Shown here piece after piece: positions 44,361 to 57,069 of a DNA stretch of 64,000 bases. The DNA is from Pteria penguin. Taxonomy: Eukaryota; Mollusca; Bivalvia; Pterioida; Pteriidae. The position numbers were made by a program, and so were the translations under genes. Position 1 is the stretch's first letter. Each line of letters begins with the position of its first letter. The notes below the pieces were generated by a model, which was not told the origin of the DNA, ran no database searches, and saw only the letters and a program-made list of their open reading frames with translations. The stretch lies in contig CM068586.1 in NCBI GenBank assembly GCA_035048485.1, positions 27,980,349 to 28,044,348 of the forward strand, written 5' to 3'.

Positions 44361-44559
44361 CAAGTCAAATAAAGTGAAATAGAAAGTTTCCTCAAATCTT
44401 TTAGAATGTCAAAATTTGATTTGGAATTTTGGTTAGGGAGGTACTTGAACTTCAGCTGCCTGTGGCAGACTTGCATATTACGGTATGGCGTTGTGGGTTT
44501 GTTCACACATTGTTAACATGGTACAGACCATACTGTTTAGGCTAGGACTTTCGAACTTG

Positions 44560-45150
44560 ATACTCTCATTCCTTATGGAATGAGGACGAACCTTATTGAT
44601 TTTCAGTATCAAGGTCTAGGTCATTTAGGGGCATAAATAGCAAATTTTTGAGAATGCAACTTGTAACCAAGGTACAGACCAAACTGTTTATGCTAGAAAT
44701 ATTAACCTTTGCACACTTATTTCTTATGACTAGAGGCTGTACCCTATTGATTTTCAAGGTTATATCTGCAAGGTCAGAGGTGCAGTGCTTTTGTCAGATT
44801 CTTGTCCAGGCCATAACTTTTTACACCATGCATGAATTTGAATATTTCACAGTATTGTTGCCCAGGACCAAAAGGTGTGTCATGACCTTGACTCAAAGGT
44901 CATATCTGCAAAGTCAAGGTCATAATGCATATGATGGGTAGATTATTGTCTGGGCCATAACATAGATTTGAATAATATTTCACAGAATTTTTGCCCCTGA
45001 CCAAGGGGTGTCTTGACCTTGAACCAATGATATATATCCAAGGTCAAGGTCACACTGCAGATGATGGGCAAATTTTTGTGTTGGCCATAATTTTCTAATT
45101 TCTTACCCACTGCACAGATTTTAATAATATTTCACAGAATTGTAAGCAAA
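44560..45150 (-). repeat. AGGTCA-rich tandem array, opposite orientation
   Basis: Four units share TTGCCCAGGACCAAAAGGTG, TGTCATGACCTTGACTCAAAG and AAGTCAAGGTCA. They are reverse complements of the 20600-21845 family. Confidence 0.8.
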
Positions 45151-45990
45151 GGGGGATTCTATCATACTTTAAAATTTCATTGCTTCAAACTGAGCGAAAG
45201 GCATATTATGCCATGCTTGGTATTGCTCTAGTTCTCTTGGTGGTGTATCTTTTCCTTGTTATAGAAACAATGAAACACTAGTTTTCATACTTTAGGTGAA
45301 ATGATCCTGACATGCAAATTATTGGTTCATATAGTTTTACTGACTGTTTGTAGACAGTGTTTCTTGATTGTGACTTCATGCCTTTCCAACTTGGAATCAT
45401 GATACTTTTTAAAAAGGATGCCAATGAACAGAGGAATATCCTTTCCTTATGTCAAAAAGTTCAGGTCTAAGGACTTAGTCAAAGTCATATCTGAACCTTC
45501 ACTCCATGCCTTAATGCTTTTTGTAATAATGTACATCACTGTCAACCGACATGAATTTAAGTCTGGCATAACAGACTAATTAGTGAATCTGACTTGCAAT
45601 CAATAAGTTGTGATTCAAATCTTCAGCCCTATATCAAGACCAGATCAATTCTGATAGTTGAGATAAAAAGCATGGGAAGGCCAGATCTGTTACATTACAC
45701 ATTTACAGTTGCCTATAGTTGGATTGATTTTGATTTTGATGTCACTATATGATCCATGCACTGAAAGTGCTTCTACATGTACTACAAACCCAAAATTCAT
45801 GAAACTAGTGTAAGGACAGTTACTTTGTGTCATTAACTATTAAACTGATATAAGAATTTCCTAATGACTACGTGATTTCCAGAATGAAAAATCAACACAT
45901 TAAAATAGGTACAATTTAAAGTTTTTCTATGCGATGCAAAAATAATTAGAAATTTTAACAGGTTAAAGCATTCCTCAAACAATGCCACTT
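45151..45990. other. No gene recognised
   Basis: Non-coding AT-rich sequence without a recognised repeat. Confidence 0.5.
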
Positions 45991-45993
45991 TAC

Positions 45994-46286
45994 AAAGAAC
46001 AATTAACTCAGTATTCACAATATTTCGGTCCCCTGACCTTCTTCCAGTGAATTTTATTGGTATAGGTGGCTTAAGTTATGTAATATCCTTCATATTTCAT
46101 AACCGATAAATAAAAAATTCATATTTTTCATATTTCTGTTATGAAATATGAAAAATAAAAATTTTTCATACATCGGTTATGAAATATGATGGATATTACA
46201 TAACTTAAGCCACCAATACCAATAAAATTCACTGGAAGAATGTCAGGAGACTGAAATATTGTGAATACTGAGTTAATTGTTCTTTG
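45994..46286. mobile_element. Foldback element with arms of about 115 bp
   Basis: AAAGAACAATTAACTCAG at the left and its complement ending GTTCTTT at the right enclose long, nearly complementary arms (CTTAAGTTATGTAATATCC / GGATATTACATAACTTAAG). A 14-bp direct repeat ATGCCACTTTACA lies outside both ends (about 45982 and 46320). Confidence 0.8.
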
Positions 46287-46730
46287 TTTTATGACACTTC
46301 CCTTCGGAGGACTATTAAAATGCCACTTTACATTATGACCAGAATGCATAATACAGACCATAATTTATTATCCAAAAGCACTATTTGTGTAAAGAAATAT
46401 AACAAAGATTTCTTGTATTTTATTATAAAAGTGATAAAATACAGTGTTGAAAACAGGGTAAGTCATAGAAAAATTTTAAGAATAAAAGCACTTGTTTAGA
46501 AATTCATTTCACATGTAAAAGACCTAAGAATATGACTTTATATTATGGTTCACGGAATTTTATAAATTTGATATCTAAAATGGTCAGAGTCCACAAAGAT
46601 ACAAGATTCTTATAAAATGTTTAAGATTATATGAATGTCGTATCATATATGTGGACTAGCCACAAGGTCGTAGGACAGTAGGGGAGAGTGGGACCAGAGG
46701 GGTTACATCACTGAACACTGAATCTTATGA

Positions 46731-47545
46731 AATGTGACAACAAAGACAGGTATGACCCTAAATGTGACAACAAAGACAGGTATGACCCTAAATGTGACAA
46801 CAAAGACAGGTATGACCCTAAATGTGACAACAAATACAGGTGTGACCCTAAATGTGACAACAAATACAGGTGTGACCCTAAATGTGACAACAAATACAGG
46901 TGTGACCCTAAATGTGACAACAAATACAGGTATGACCCTAAATGTGACAACAAAGACAGGTATGACCCTAAATGTGACAACAAATACAGGTATGACCCTA
47001 AATGTGACAACAAATACAGGTATGACCCTAAATGTGACAACAAAGACAGGTAAGACCCTAAATGTGACAACAAAGACAGGTATGACCCTAAATGTGACAA
47101 CAAATACAGGTGTGACCCTAAATGTGACAACAAATACAGGTGTGACCCTAAATGTGACAACAAATACAGGTATGACCCTAAATGTGACAACAAATACAGG
47201 TATGACCCTAAATGTGACAACAAATACAGGTATGACCCTAAATGTGACAACAAATACAGGTGTGACCCTAAATGTGACAACAAATACAGGTGTGACCCTA
47301 AATGTGACAACAAATACAGGTATGACCCTAAATGTGACAACAAAGACAGGTATGACCCTAAATGTGACAACAAAGACAGGTATGACCCTAAATGTGACAA
47401 CAAAGACAGGTATGACCCTAAATGTGACAACAAAGACAGGTATGACCCTAAATGTGACAACAAAGACAGGTATGACCCTAAATGTGACAACAAATACAGG
47501 TGTGACCCTAAATGTGACAACAAATACAGGTGTGACCCTAAATGA
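46731..47545. repeat. 30-bp minisatellite, 27 units
   Basis: Units of exactly 30 bp (CCTAAATGTGACAACAAA then the variable AGACAGGTATGA part) repeat 27 times. Only two positions vary materially, giving variants AGACAGGTAT, ATACAGGTAT and ATACAGGTGT in blocks; one unit has TAAG. As 30 is a multiple of three, long frames (up to 272 codons) stay open on both strands without coding meaning. Confidence 0.97.
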
Positions 47546-47639
47546 AGCCTAGGGGTTTACTTCTCGGGAAATTTCAGTAGGTCCTGTATGGTCTCAATAC
47601 ATAATTGTGTATGTGTAGCTTACATTGGAATTTACCATA

Positions 47640-47760
47640 TACTTGAATTCATTGGTTAAGTGTTTAGCTTGTCACTGAGAGGTCCTTGGTTCAAGTAACA
47701 CTGGTGTTCTGTCTTTCAGATAAGACAATAAAAACTGATGTCCTCGGTCACAGTGAAAAT
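47640..47760 (+). repeat. SINE head fragment
   Basis: TTGGTTAAGTGTTTAGCTTG, then GGTCCTTGGTTCAAGTAACAC resembles the tRNA-like head of the local SINEs with a degenerate B box. Confidence 0.5.
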
Positions 47761-50110
47761 CACACATAGCATTACACATGCACATGACTTGCATGCATGA
47801 AGCCACCATAAATACACACTGTACAGCTGCAGTACTTAGCATAACTTTAAGTGTTTATAATAGCATAACAAAAGTCTCAACATCCTGCATACATACAATG
47901 TATAACTTAACAACTCCGAAACACATTAATATAAATAGCACTATGATTTCTAACAATAAAATATCTAATTGTCTAAAACTTCTTCAGTGTAGTCAACACT
48001 TTTTGACTACATGTAGTTGTAGGATGCTCTCCAAGTAACAATGGCAGATTACAAAATATACATATTAAAAGCTGTTCTGTTAAAGAAGCCACTTAAATGA
48101 AATAAAGGGTCATACTTTCCAGCAAACCAGTTTCCATCATCATACATGTATATTAGATTTTTACAACCGCCCCCCCCCCCCCCATTCCACCTCTTTGCCA
48201 AAAGATAAACAATAATAATAATAATGAAAAAATAAATAAACCAGCTGGCAAAAACACAAACATACAGTATTGCCTTTTAAAGCAATCATTGTTACAATTA
48301 AAATGACACCACAGTTTTGGTACATTACAACATACAATTAATCCTTATTATGTATGCACAGACACTGAATAATCCCGTCTCTGGAGGCTACAGTTACTGA
48401 GAGATATCAGTGACCGGAGTCACCCGAAACACGATTATTCAGCCTAGTACAGACAGAGCTAAAACAAATATGATCATATGATTTCCCTCACCTAAGTTAC
48501 AATACATGGTCCAGTTTACAATTCATAATATAACATTATCATAATTTACATTTTTGTGCTCATGGCCAGAACAATATACATAATTTATGCCAAACATAAT
48601 TATTTATAATTTATGCCAAATATAATTATATATATACATATACTATACAATACATAACATTACAGATATACTGTAATTGTTTGACATTTCATAAATTCAG
48701 TAACAATTGCTGAGGGTCACCCAAGTCATATATAAAACAAAGATGTGTTTCTTTACATTTTTAAAAATAAAGCATTCTTACATGTACAATCTATAACTGG
48801 AGACGCAGACAGATCTGATAAGACAATAAATATATATACATGTACCCTGGTACATGTATTACAAAAGAAAAATCCTATTCTTTTCACTATCTTCAATCAC
48901 ATACAAGGTTTACAAAACAATCTTCATGTTATTTTTTAATCCCTATAAGCAATTACAATAGTTTTGATTTACAAAAGGCAACTCTAGCTACAAAAATGTA
49001 CAAAAACATTTTAACAACACAGTTGTCTTTATTAACAAATAATATTGACAATCTTTTAATAATAATAAGAAGAAGAACACTCTTGGAGACAGAGTTTCTT
49101 CTTATTATTATAACCAGTGTGCTTCCCTCTGGAAGTCTAAGAGAGAGTTTTGAAAATTAATATTTTCTTACAGCGTATCATTTTTTCAAAGTGTAAAACA
49201 TCAGTACTAGTAGAACTTCTTTATACTGCAGTCTAAATGTTTCTCATTTCTCTTTTACAACACAAAAAGAATAATTAATAGGAATGTCATTGCTGATTCA
49301 GATTATTGTCAGAATATCAATACATTAATTCATATCAATATTGATTTAATCTTGAAATAAAAGACAAATTCAAATCTCAAACCTTTGCCTCCTCCAAAAA
49401 CGTGAATTGGAATGCTTTTACTTAAGCATAACAACTAAGAACTAATAAGATAAAAAAGTTGATGAAACAAAAAACACTAGAAAATTCAAATTAAGTTTTT
49501 TACTTAAGATATCGTATCAAGTTCTCTGTTTCGATTATGTATTAATAAATCATGCTAATGACGACATCCCTAATAATGAACAGGGATTTCAACAAGAGCC
49601 AGCACCTGGCGAAATACCACCACTTCAAATGACAGAAATTTCTGGATTGTATTTCCTCTGATCTCAAATTGATTACTGACATTTGTGCATATGGCGCTCA
49701 AAATAATTCGCCTCAAATTTCTAAATTACAGCCTCCAATAATTCTTATTGAGAACCCTGAATGAACAAGATTATTTCTTTTTAATGTCTTTCGAACACTC
49801 TGTGTGGATGAATAAGTTTGGATGAATAAGGTAGCTTTTTCACTTCTCTCTTTCAGATCATAAGACAATATAGAGCACAGAAAGTGATGATGTCAGCCTC
49901 GTCTGCCATAGCTGACAGATGAAAGAATGGTGTTTGAAGAAACAAAGCCACATTGTTCTCTGGTTGTGCAATGGAAATAGGTCACCTTCCTAAAACCACA
50001 CAGTTCTTTTGTTTTTACCAGAAACTGAAAGTGTAATACAATATTGGTAGTAATGCTCATGCTTATTGTACACATCTCTAATTCAAACCCCATCTGGTGG
50101 AGTCACATCT
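47761..50110. other. No gene recognised; poly-C tract
   Basis: AT-rich sequence downstream of the C10 gene. A C run lies at about 48169-48183. A long 3' UTR for C10 may extend here, but no clear signal was chosen. Confidence 0.5.
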
Positions 50111-50117
50111 CATTTTT

Positions 50118-53100
50118 TCATATTTCATCTTGATCACCATTTGGAATATGCACACCCAGTGCAGGAATTAGAGTTGTTCTCAGTTCATAGTTTAGTTGGG
50201 CAATTTCTTGGTCTTGTTTTTCATACATTTTCACAGCTTGTGTAAATCTTATAATGCCTGCAATGAAAATAAATATGTGTGTAACGTAAACAGAGTACAT
50301 ACCAAATATATCAATTACTATCTTTGACAGTCTGTACGATGTGTGTAAATATAGTCAGTTTTACTGGGATTATCTATTAAAAATGCATAAAAAAGAGGCC
50401 AAGGCTTCAAAAGGTCACCAAAAACATAGTGGATGATATAACAAGTCATATAGAATTCTATTTGTACTTTCAGTTTTTGCAACTAATGCAGCCCTATCTT
50501 AGCTGAAAGTTTTCTAGATGTTCCAACCACAGTACAAGATGCAAAAAATACTGAAATCAAATATAGACTTAGAACTTTTGAAGATTTTTTGTTTTAGTTG
50601 TATCATTTGTAGAAAATCAGTATAAATTAAGATAAACTAGAAAACTGAAGTCAGAAGGGCCCGCAAGATGCCTGTCACCATGACCTTGACCTTAATTTGG
50701 TACCAGCAGAAAGGTCTTGTCAATAGCTATGGTCAATGTAAATTTTTTCAAATACAGGTCAAAAGTCACAGTCAAAACCACATGATAAAAAATTTTGGTA
50801 CCAACTGAATTAGGTTTTGTCATAAGGAACACATATGTCAATTATGAAAGCTCTAACTGTGACAATGCATCAGATATGTCCAATGTTAAGGTTTTTGCTG
50901 ACGGACAAACAGAGTATATAGCTATAGACTAGGCACAAGGTCTATAGTCATTTGCCTTGGCCTTCGGCCTGGGGAAATAGTTTGTTTTTCAGGGACAAGA
51001 AAATGACTTTAACACGAGTGCCCAGTCTATAACTGTTTTATAATACCGATACAAACCACACATATACCATTAACATGTTTGTAATGAATCAAGTAGTCAT
51101 GGAAATCATCCATAGATGATACAGAAATGGTTCCTGAACATCCCTTTTCTTTTAAATACGACTCCAAGATGCTCACTGATTTTTTATGACAATGTCGTCT
51201 TTATACTTTCCATATTATTGAGGACTGACGAGAGCTCTGTATTATCTAATTTTATAAATCTTTTCTCCATCTTGACTGCTTTTTAAATTTTCGACGTAAA
51301 TATCAGGGGTAGATAACTCACTTAAATGGTTATCAAAAAATATTATTACAACTTCTCGGAAAAATTTGGAAAGGATGCAATTTTCTAAATTCATTAGAAT
51401 TAAGTATTTATTTTGTATCTAAAGACATTGATAAAAAGTGTTTATAACTTTGTTGTATGAACAAATGAAAACCTTAAAATGCTTTTTGTGTTTAAATATG
51501 TGAATTTATTTATGATTGTTACTAGGAAAGATGAAGTATATATAAGCAACTTGCTGTTTATATTTCAATTGTGTAAGGAAATGCACCGGTTATTTCTTAT
51601 CACATGTTTCTAGCAATACGGTGGCAGGCGTTACTGCTACAGCCGGACCATAACTAAAGGACTATGATCCAGAAAAAATGAGCTATGAACAGGATATTTT
51701 ATCGATTCATCGATGGATAAATCAATAGCAATATCCATGAGCCTACCTATCTACAGGTGGAAACTACGCAAAGGAATAATAATGATTACTATAGGGCACC
51801 CGCTTATAAAGCAGGGCCTTAATTATCTATGTATAACATGTAATTTCAAGTAATGTTTTTTCAGCTTGAAGTGAAGAAAATGTATGAAATAAAGAATTAA
51901 TACCTATTACATACATGCATATGTAATTAAATAATTAAACAAGGTAATAAACTCAAGGAAAATGAAATAAACAATAGGAAATACATTGTAATAAAATAAA
52001 ATAAAATGTTTAAAATAGTTAACAAAACATGAAGTAAGTTAAATATCTGTTCAAATACGGTATTCCTCATTATCTTTGAATAAGAATTAAAGATTACTTC
52101 AAAGAGACACATTCATACATCTAGACTAAAACAATACAATTTATTGAATACATATATTTATCATAATATTCCTTTTTGTATAGTTCTTTTGTCCTTGAAT
52201 GGATTTACTGAAAATCATGCTTGTTAATGCCCCATATTTGACCCACTTTTCGACACAGAAAGCGATGTTTGGCACACTTTTGATTGTTAAGCTTAGGACG
52301 TCATAATGAAAGGTTCGACATTTCTAAACTTGCGTGACCTCATTAAAGTCGTATTTTGCGCTAAAGTGCTTGACATTTGACGAAAGTATACATGTCATTC
52401 TGGATAAATGTTACGTTGTCATGGGACACCGGCTGTTTCTTTCAATTTATAACTTTCCCCTGGAATGATGTAATGATGCAGTTTATAAATAGGAAATGGT
52501 AGTTTTCAGTATGATATTTTGGCGTTTAAAGCGCATATATATAGAGTAAGTGTCTTATTTTGTGTTTTCATGCAGGAATAAAGTATAATGTCTAATGCAT
52601 TTATGAGATATAATGCGCATTAGCGCATTATATCTAATAAGACACTTATTCTATATATCATTACTAATGCCATACAGGAATTCTCAGTTATGGTATTCAT
52701 CTGAGGTACATATGCATTTTGATCAGGTCTTTTTTATTTTAACATGATTTTGTTATATAAACAAGTATGATGATAGTGGAGAAATGGAACTTAAAAAAAA
52801 AACCACTTAATACATCAATTGTCAAAAAATTATTCACTATTTTTAGTCACCTATTTTCCCGCATAGAAACCTGATTGTTATGAGCCAATGGCCAAGGTAA
52901 ACTGAAGGTTCGACTTTGTGTCAAGGTCAACTTGATACACCTTCTTAGCATGATAACATTTAAAACCTGTCAAGTAGAACACTAAATCATAGGATGATGA
53001 AAATATCTAGGTCTGAACCACAGGGCTTTCGGCTCGTTGGTCTCCCCCCTCTAATTATACCAATATATTGGTATAATTGAGGGGGGGACCAACGAGCCGA

Positions 53101-56100
53101 AAGCCCTGTGGTCTGAACAGTGATGAAAAATTCCAAAGTAATGACCTACCATTCTTGACATTCAAGGTATAGGCAAGGTTTTGACACATAATCTGAGTAT
53201 TACAAATATGATTGTTATTATGTTGCAATGTGGCATATAGCAAATCAAGATAAGATGTTACTGATAGATGTTGTAGCACTTTTCATCAAATTAATGAATA
53301 TTCATCAATACATTCCCACCTACCATCTCCATCTGAGGAGAATCCGTATTTATAAATGACTTCCATTTGGATTTGTGTGGCGACAGGGAAAACAATTTGC
53401 ATGGCACGTAACATGTCATTTCCTGCTGTGTTCCTAGCCTCTTCTAGTCGTTGGCTATTATTAGGCTCCTTGAAAGATTCTAGGATATCACTCAGTGCAC
53501 CTAAAGTATATACAAAGATAGAGTATGTTTTAAATATGTTTTTTTATGATGACATATAATGGCAATTATTATCATACACTTTAAGAGGGCAGTCTTGGTG
53601 TAGTGTTTAAGTGCTTGGCTTGCGGCGCTGATGATCATAGTTCGATTCCCGGGTTGCAACACTATGTTTAAGAGGTTGGTAACCTCCTGCCTCCATGTAG
53701 CGGTATAACTGAAATATTGTTGAAAGCGACATAAAACACCAATCAACCAACCAACAACCAACATACATTTTAACACGCAGGATTTTAATAAGTGTTTTTA
53801 TTGGGTTGGACACATTACATAGAGCATGAACTGGATTTAACCAAAGCACTGTAAATTGCAGTTTACGGTTTTACAAAAGTCACATTAAAAATATTTTCAG
53901 AATTAAACATGTTCATCAACATTTACATCATGTCATGTAGTTACACATGAACAAGTTGCAAGCACTGGTAAAAACAATTTTCGAAATGAACCTTTTTTTT
54001 AAATGATATTCTTGATACATGACTACATGTACATTTAAACTTTTTATTATTTTGTGGTTATTGATAAAATTCATTGTTTCATATTAATTATGGAATTTGC
54101 TTTGTAACTTCAACTATTTCATAACAATATAAAAATATGATTAAGTAATTAAAGAGTTATTTAATTGTGATTAGGTAGTAGACCATAATTATTTCCTTTT
54201 GTGGTCAGAGCAGTCTATCGCCCAAGGGCTGAGGAAAAAAAGCCTGGCTAACCATTAAATTACTATATTCTGTTTAATCATGTACCTTTAACTTGACATT
54301 TTACCACAGTGACTATAGGCCATTTCAATCAGGTGATTTGTCTGCCCTTAACAAACTTATTGCATATTAAAGTGAAGTATATAAAAGTGACTGTTACTTA
54401 ACTGGCTATATCTCAGAATATCATGTCTGGGTCAATTGACCCTTCCAATAAGAAATGTAAATTGAACTGCACAGCTTATACCACTCCTTTTCCACAGCTG
54501 TAGACTATTGTAATGAACAAGGGCAGACAACCCACCTTGTCGAAATGGCTGATATATTTGGTTATTATATTCCCCATACTGTGTGCCTAAAAATCATTAT
54601 TTTGAAATTCAGAATACTGTTAAAATTCATTATGAAAAACTTAATTTTTATGTTTTTCATACATCCCAAGTTATTATGCAATGATATGAAAAGTGTCAGT
54701 CCGAAGATTACAGTGATATTGAAAAGTGTCAGTCTGAAAGTTGCAGTGATACTGAAAAATGTCAGTTTGCAGGTTTTGACTGACAAAATTTCACAGAGAC
54801 TGACAAAATTCTTAAATTATATCAGTATATTTCAATTATCCTGACTGATAAAATTTTCAAAATCGCTGAAAGTGAAAATGACTGTGATGTTTGAAAAATT
54901 TTCAACATCTCTGGTTATGGTGGCATATATTTCTGCATCCAATTTCATCTTTACAAATGACAAATCAACACAAGACATGTAATCAGTTTAGGAATTTTGA
55001 TTTGAAACTCAAAAGGGCACATCTTTACAACATACTGGACATGCTTAACAAAATAAGTTTTTTATTTTTTTTTTTAATTTACCATCTTGGAGTTTATAGA
55101 TGCAACACTGTATTACAGCTAAAAGGTCATTCTTTATTGTTAATAACTTGCATGTATATTCAGTATGTTGTAAAGATATGCCATTTTAAGGTGGAAGTAA
55201 AACTTCCAAAACTTTTACGTTTAAGTAGTTTTGTTTACTTCTGCTCAGTCTCTGAAACTGACTACTGAAAACAGAAATTTTTACAGGTTGCAAGCCCATC
55301 TGGCTAAAATTGTACATCCCAGTTGGGCTATTATATTAGCCTGATCTGGAAAATGATGTGTATCCCAATCTGGCCTATTGTCATATCAGGATGAACTAGA
55401 TATTATCCTGAAATTGAACAAATAGCCTGAACAGGCTATTATAAAGTAGCTCCATTGGCTTTGGATCCAACCTGATGAGAAGTTGTCCCCAACATGGTCA
55501 ACATAATATCTAATGTCAATAATTCTTTGACAAGGCAACACTTATAATATCTTTCATGTTCAGATAACTTTTTGGGAAGTTGACATCATTATCTGATAAG
55601 TGAAATGCAAAAATATGCCACCATAGTCCTATTCTGATTAAAACCATGATATCTTTTTTCTGCTTCTCTACTTGTCCTGTTGCAGATAAAGATCTGGCAA
55701 AACCCTGTAAGGGGTCATGTTCTGTTGAGCACTGATGACATTCCAGTCATAGAAACTGTTATTTCCCATAACCAATCAATGACTTGGCTAAGCACATGCA
55801 AGTGACCCAATATGTAACAAACGCTGTTAAAAAATTTGTACATTGTAGGTCACGCTTATACTGAAGTGACACATGCGAACACTGGGGATGTTAATTTAAT
55901 CCTATGTGTTGGATGCAGGTTGCGTGTGTCAGCTCAGATAGCTGAATGGTGAGAGCGTCCACCTTAACAGTGGAAGGTTTTGGGTTCAATTCCTGGGTTC
56001 GGCCACAATTTTTCACCATGTCAGTGTTACAGAATTTGGTGCCGTGAGAGTATCCATCATGTGAGGGAGAACAAGGGTAATTTCTCTGTTTATTTTTGAG

Positions 56101-56839
56101 GTTTGAAAACCTCTGGAAGGGGAAAAATGTGACAGATGCCAGTATTGGCCCAGATAGCTAAATGGTGAGAGCGTCCTCCTTGATATTGGAAGGATCTGGG
56201 TTCGATTCCCGGGTGCGCATTTCGACAATAAAAGAGACAGTGGAGTTGTTATCCTTCTTCCTGTGACTATGACATTATCTTAAATGTCCATCTGACGTAG
56301 ACGCAGACACAATTATTCCGCCTGCCTGTTATAGATAAGAATTGTAGCCAATCCATTCATTGGCTGAAAATCAGAGTTTGCCAGAACATGACTCCATATG
56401 GGGTTTCATCAGATCTTTATCCACAATGGGAAAAATAGATAAGTGGAATAAAGATTTGTTTTTATCAGATTAGCCTGGCATAGGCAGAGTCCGGAGGCAT
56501 ACATTTTGCTTTGCCACACCCTTACTGGGTTTCGCCAGATCTTTATCCACAATGGGAAAAAATATAAGTGGAATAAAGGTTTAGTTTTAATCAGATTGCC
56601 ATGGCATAGACTGACATAGGCATGTCATAGTCAATAGACAATATACCAAATGCTTTGCCACATCCAGCAATATTGATTTTAAATTAATGGAAGGTTGATT
56701 TCATACGTTCATCATGGTAATGATACCAATTTATTATTGATGACGATTTGACACAGGTCAGATAGATTCAATGCAAACACATAGATGATATCATACATTT
56801 ACAATCTTGTAATGAAAATTGCTGTATGGAGGCAGCCAT
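50118..56839 (-). CDS. C12orf57: Protein C10 (C12orf57 family)
   Basis: Three minus-strand exons join in frame: 56839-56797 (start), 53500-53324 and 50257-50118 (with stop), for 119 residues; human C10 has about 126. Exon 1 starts MAASIQQFSLQDCK in a good AAGATGGCT context. Exon 2 encodes ALSDILESFKEP, EEARNTAGNDM, VFPVATQIQMEVI and YGFSSDGDG, all close to human C10 (LAEVIQAFSAPEN, DEARDNACNDM, VLPVATQIQQEVI, YGFSCDGEG). Exon 3 gives IIRFTQAVKMYEKQDQEIAQL, parallel to human VLKFARLVKSYEAQDPEIASL. Donors GTATGA and GTAGGT and acceptors CTTTAG and TTGCAG support the joins. An alternative donor in exon 1 (GTAAAT, two codons earlier) is possible, but the chosen one aligns without a gap. C10 is a small metazoan protein of poorly defined biochemical role, linked to brain development in humans. 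The gene sits head-to-head with EIF3G. Confidence 0.92.
50660..50960. repeat. AGGTCA-rich repeat in C10 upstream-downstream interval
   Basis: Segments CCATGACCTTGACCTTAATT, GGTACCAGCAGAAAGGTCTTG and a GACGGACAAACAGAG end; same superfamily as 23280-23880. It lies in C10 intron 2. Confidence 0.7.
50961..52520. other. C10 intron 2, no feature recognised
   Basis: AT-rich intronic sequence with nothing recognised on either strand. Confidence 0.5.
52530..52668. mobile_element. Nested inverted repeat
   Basis: ATAGAGTAAGTGTCTTATT and AATAAGACACTTATTCTAT flank an inner hairpin AGATATAATGCGC / GCGCATTATATCT. Probably a foldback element. Confidence 0.65.
53019..53110. mobile_element. 92-bp hairpin MITE with 8-bp target duplication
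   Basis: CACAGGGCTTTCGGCTCGTT starts one arm and its complement ends the other; arms of about 45 bp differ by one or two bases. GTCTGAAC flanks it on both sides (53011-53018 and 53111-53118). An 8-bp duplication suggests hAT-type mobilisation. Confidence 0.87.
53585..53764 (+). repeat. tRNA-derived SINE family B in C10 intron 1
   Basis: Head TGTAGTGTTTAAGTGCTTGGC, B box GTTCGATTCCC, body AAGAGGTTGGTAACCTCCTG, tail AATCAACCAACCAACAAC. The best-preserved of the local copies. Confidence 0.9.
53765..54970. other. C10 intron 1, no feature recognised
   Basis: A short internal tandem repeat (AAAAGTGTCAGTCTGAAAGT, three units, about 54690-54780) is the only structure seen. Confidence 0.5.
54978..55290. 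repeat. Foldback element, relative of 38036-38470
   Basis: Shares TTTGAAACTCAAAAGGGCAC, TTTACAACATACTG and the inverted ATATTCAGTATGTTGTAAAG with the BiP intron 1 element. Confidence 0.65.
55928..56003 (+). repeat. tRNA-like unit 1
   Basis: A-box-like TAGCTGAATGGTGAGAGCG and B box GGTTCAATTCC in tRNA spacing. The acceptor stem does not close well, so it is a SINE head or tRNA pseudogene. Confidence 0.6.
56143..56216 (+). repeat. tRNA-like unit 2
   Basis: GGCCCAGATAGCTAAATGGT, then GAGAGCGTCCTCCTTGATA and B box GGTTCGATTCCCGGGT. Closely related to unit 1, about 215 bp away; probably a duplicated SINE head. Confidence 0.6.
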
Positions 56840-57069
56840 CTTGAATTTTCTTATGGGGCTATGTATAGTCGATAGATTGGAAAAATGTGTGGCTCGCAAT
56901 TTAAGAATCAAATCACTATCATTTTGAACATGAATGAAAAATAGTACTTATTGTCGAATTATCTAAAACATATGAAAAAAATAATCGATTTATACCTATG
57001 TACTTTTGATTTACAATATTTATCGACTATATATCATTACGCACTTCCGGAAAAGTAAAGGCACCCAAC
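56840..57069. promoter_or_regulatory. Bidirectional promoter of C10 and EIF3G
   Basis: Only 230 bp separate the two start codons, which face away from each other. The interval must hold both 5' UTRs and the core promoters. CACTTCCGG at about 57042-57050 (CCGGAAGTG on the minus strand) is a good ETS/GABP-type site, common in bidirectional housekeeping promoters. No TATA box is evident. Confidence 0.7.

Larger units (their letters stand above)
55629..56472. mobile_element. MULE-type MITE copy with internal tRNA-like insertions
   Basis: Left end ATTCTGATTAAAACCATGAT and right end ATCAGAT resemble the termini at 39054-39429. The interior is enlarged by two tRNA-like units. The right terminal region is repeated at about 56504-56597, ending GTTTTAATCAGATTG. 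Confidence 0.65.

Noticed and set aside
46708..47552. Long open frames of over 270 codons on both strands
   Set aside because: They are produced by a 30-bp tandem repeat, whose length keeps frames open. Composition and start/stop context do not suggest a gene.
55928..56216. Two functional tRNA genes
   Set aside because: A and B boxes are present but the acceptor stems do not pair and the units lie inside a transposon; SINE heads are more likely.
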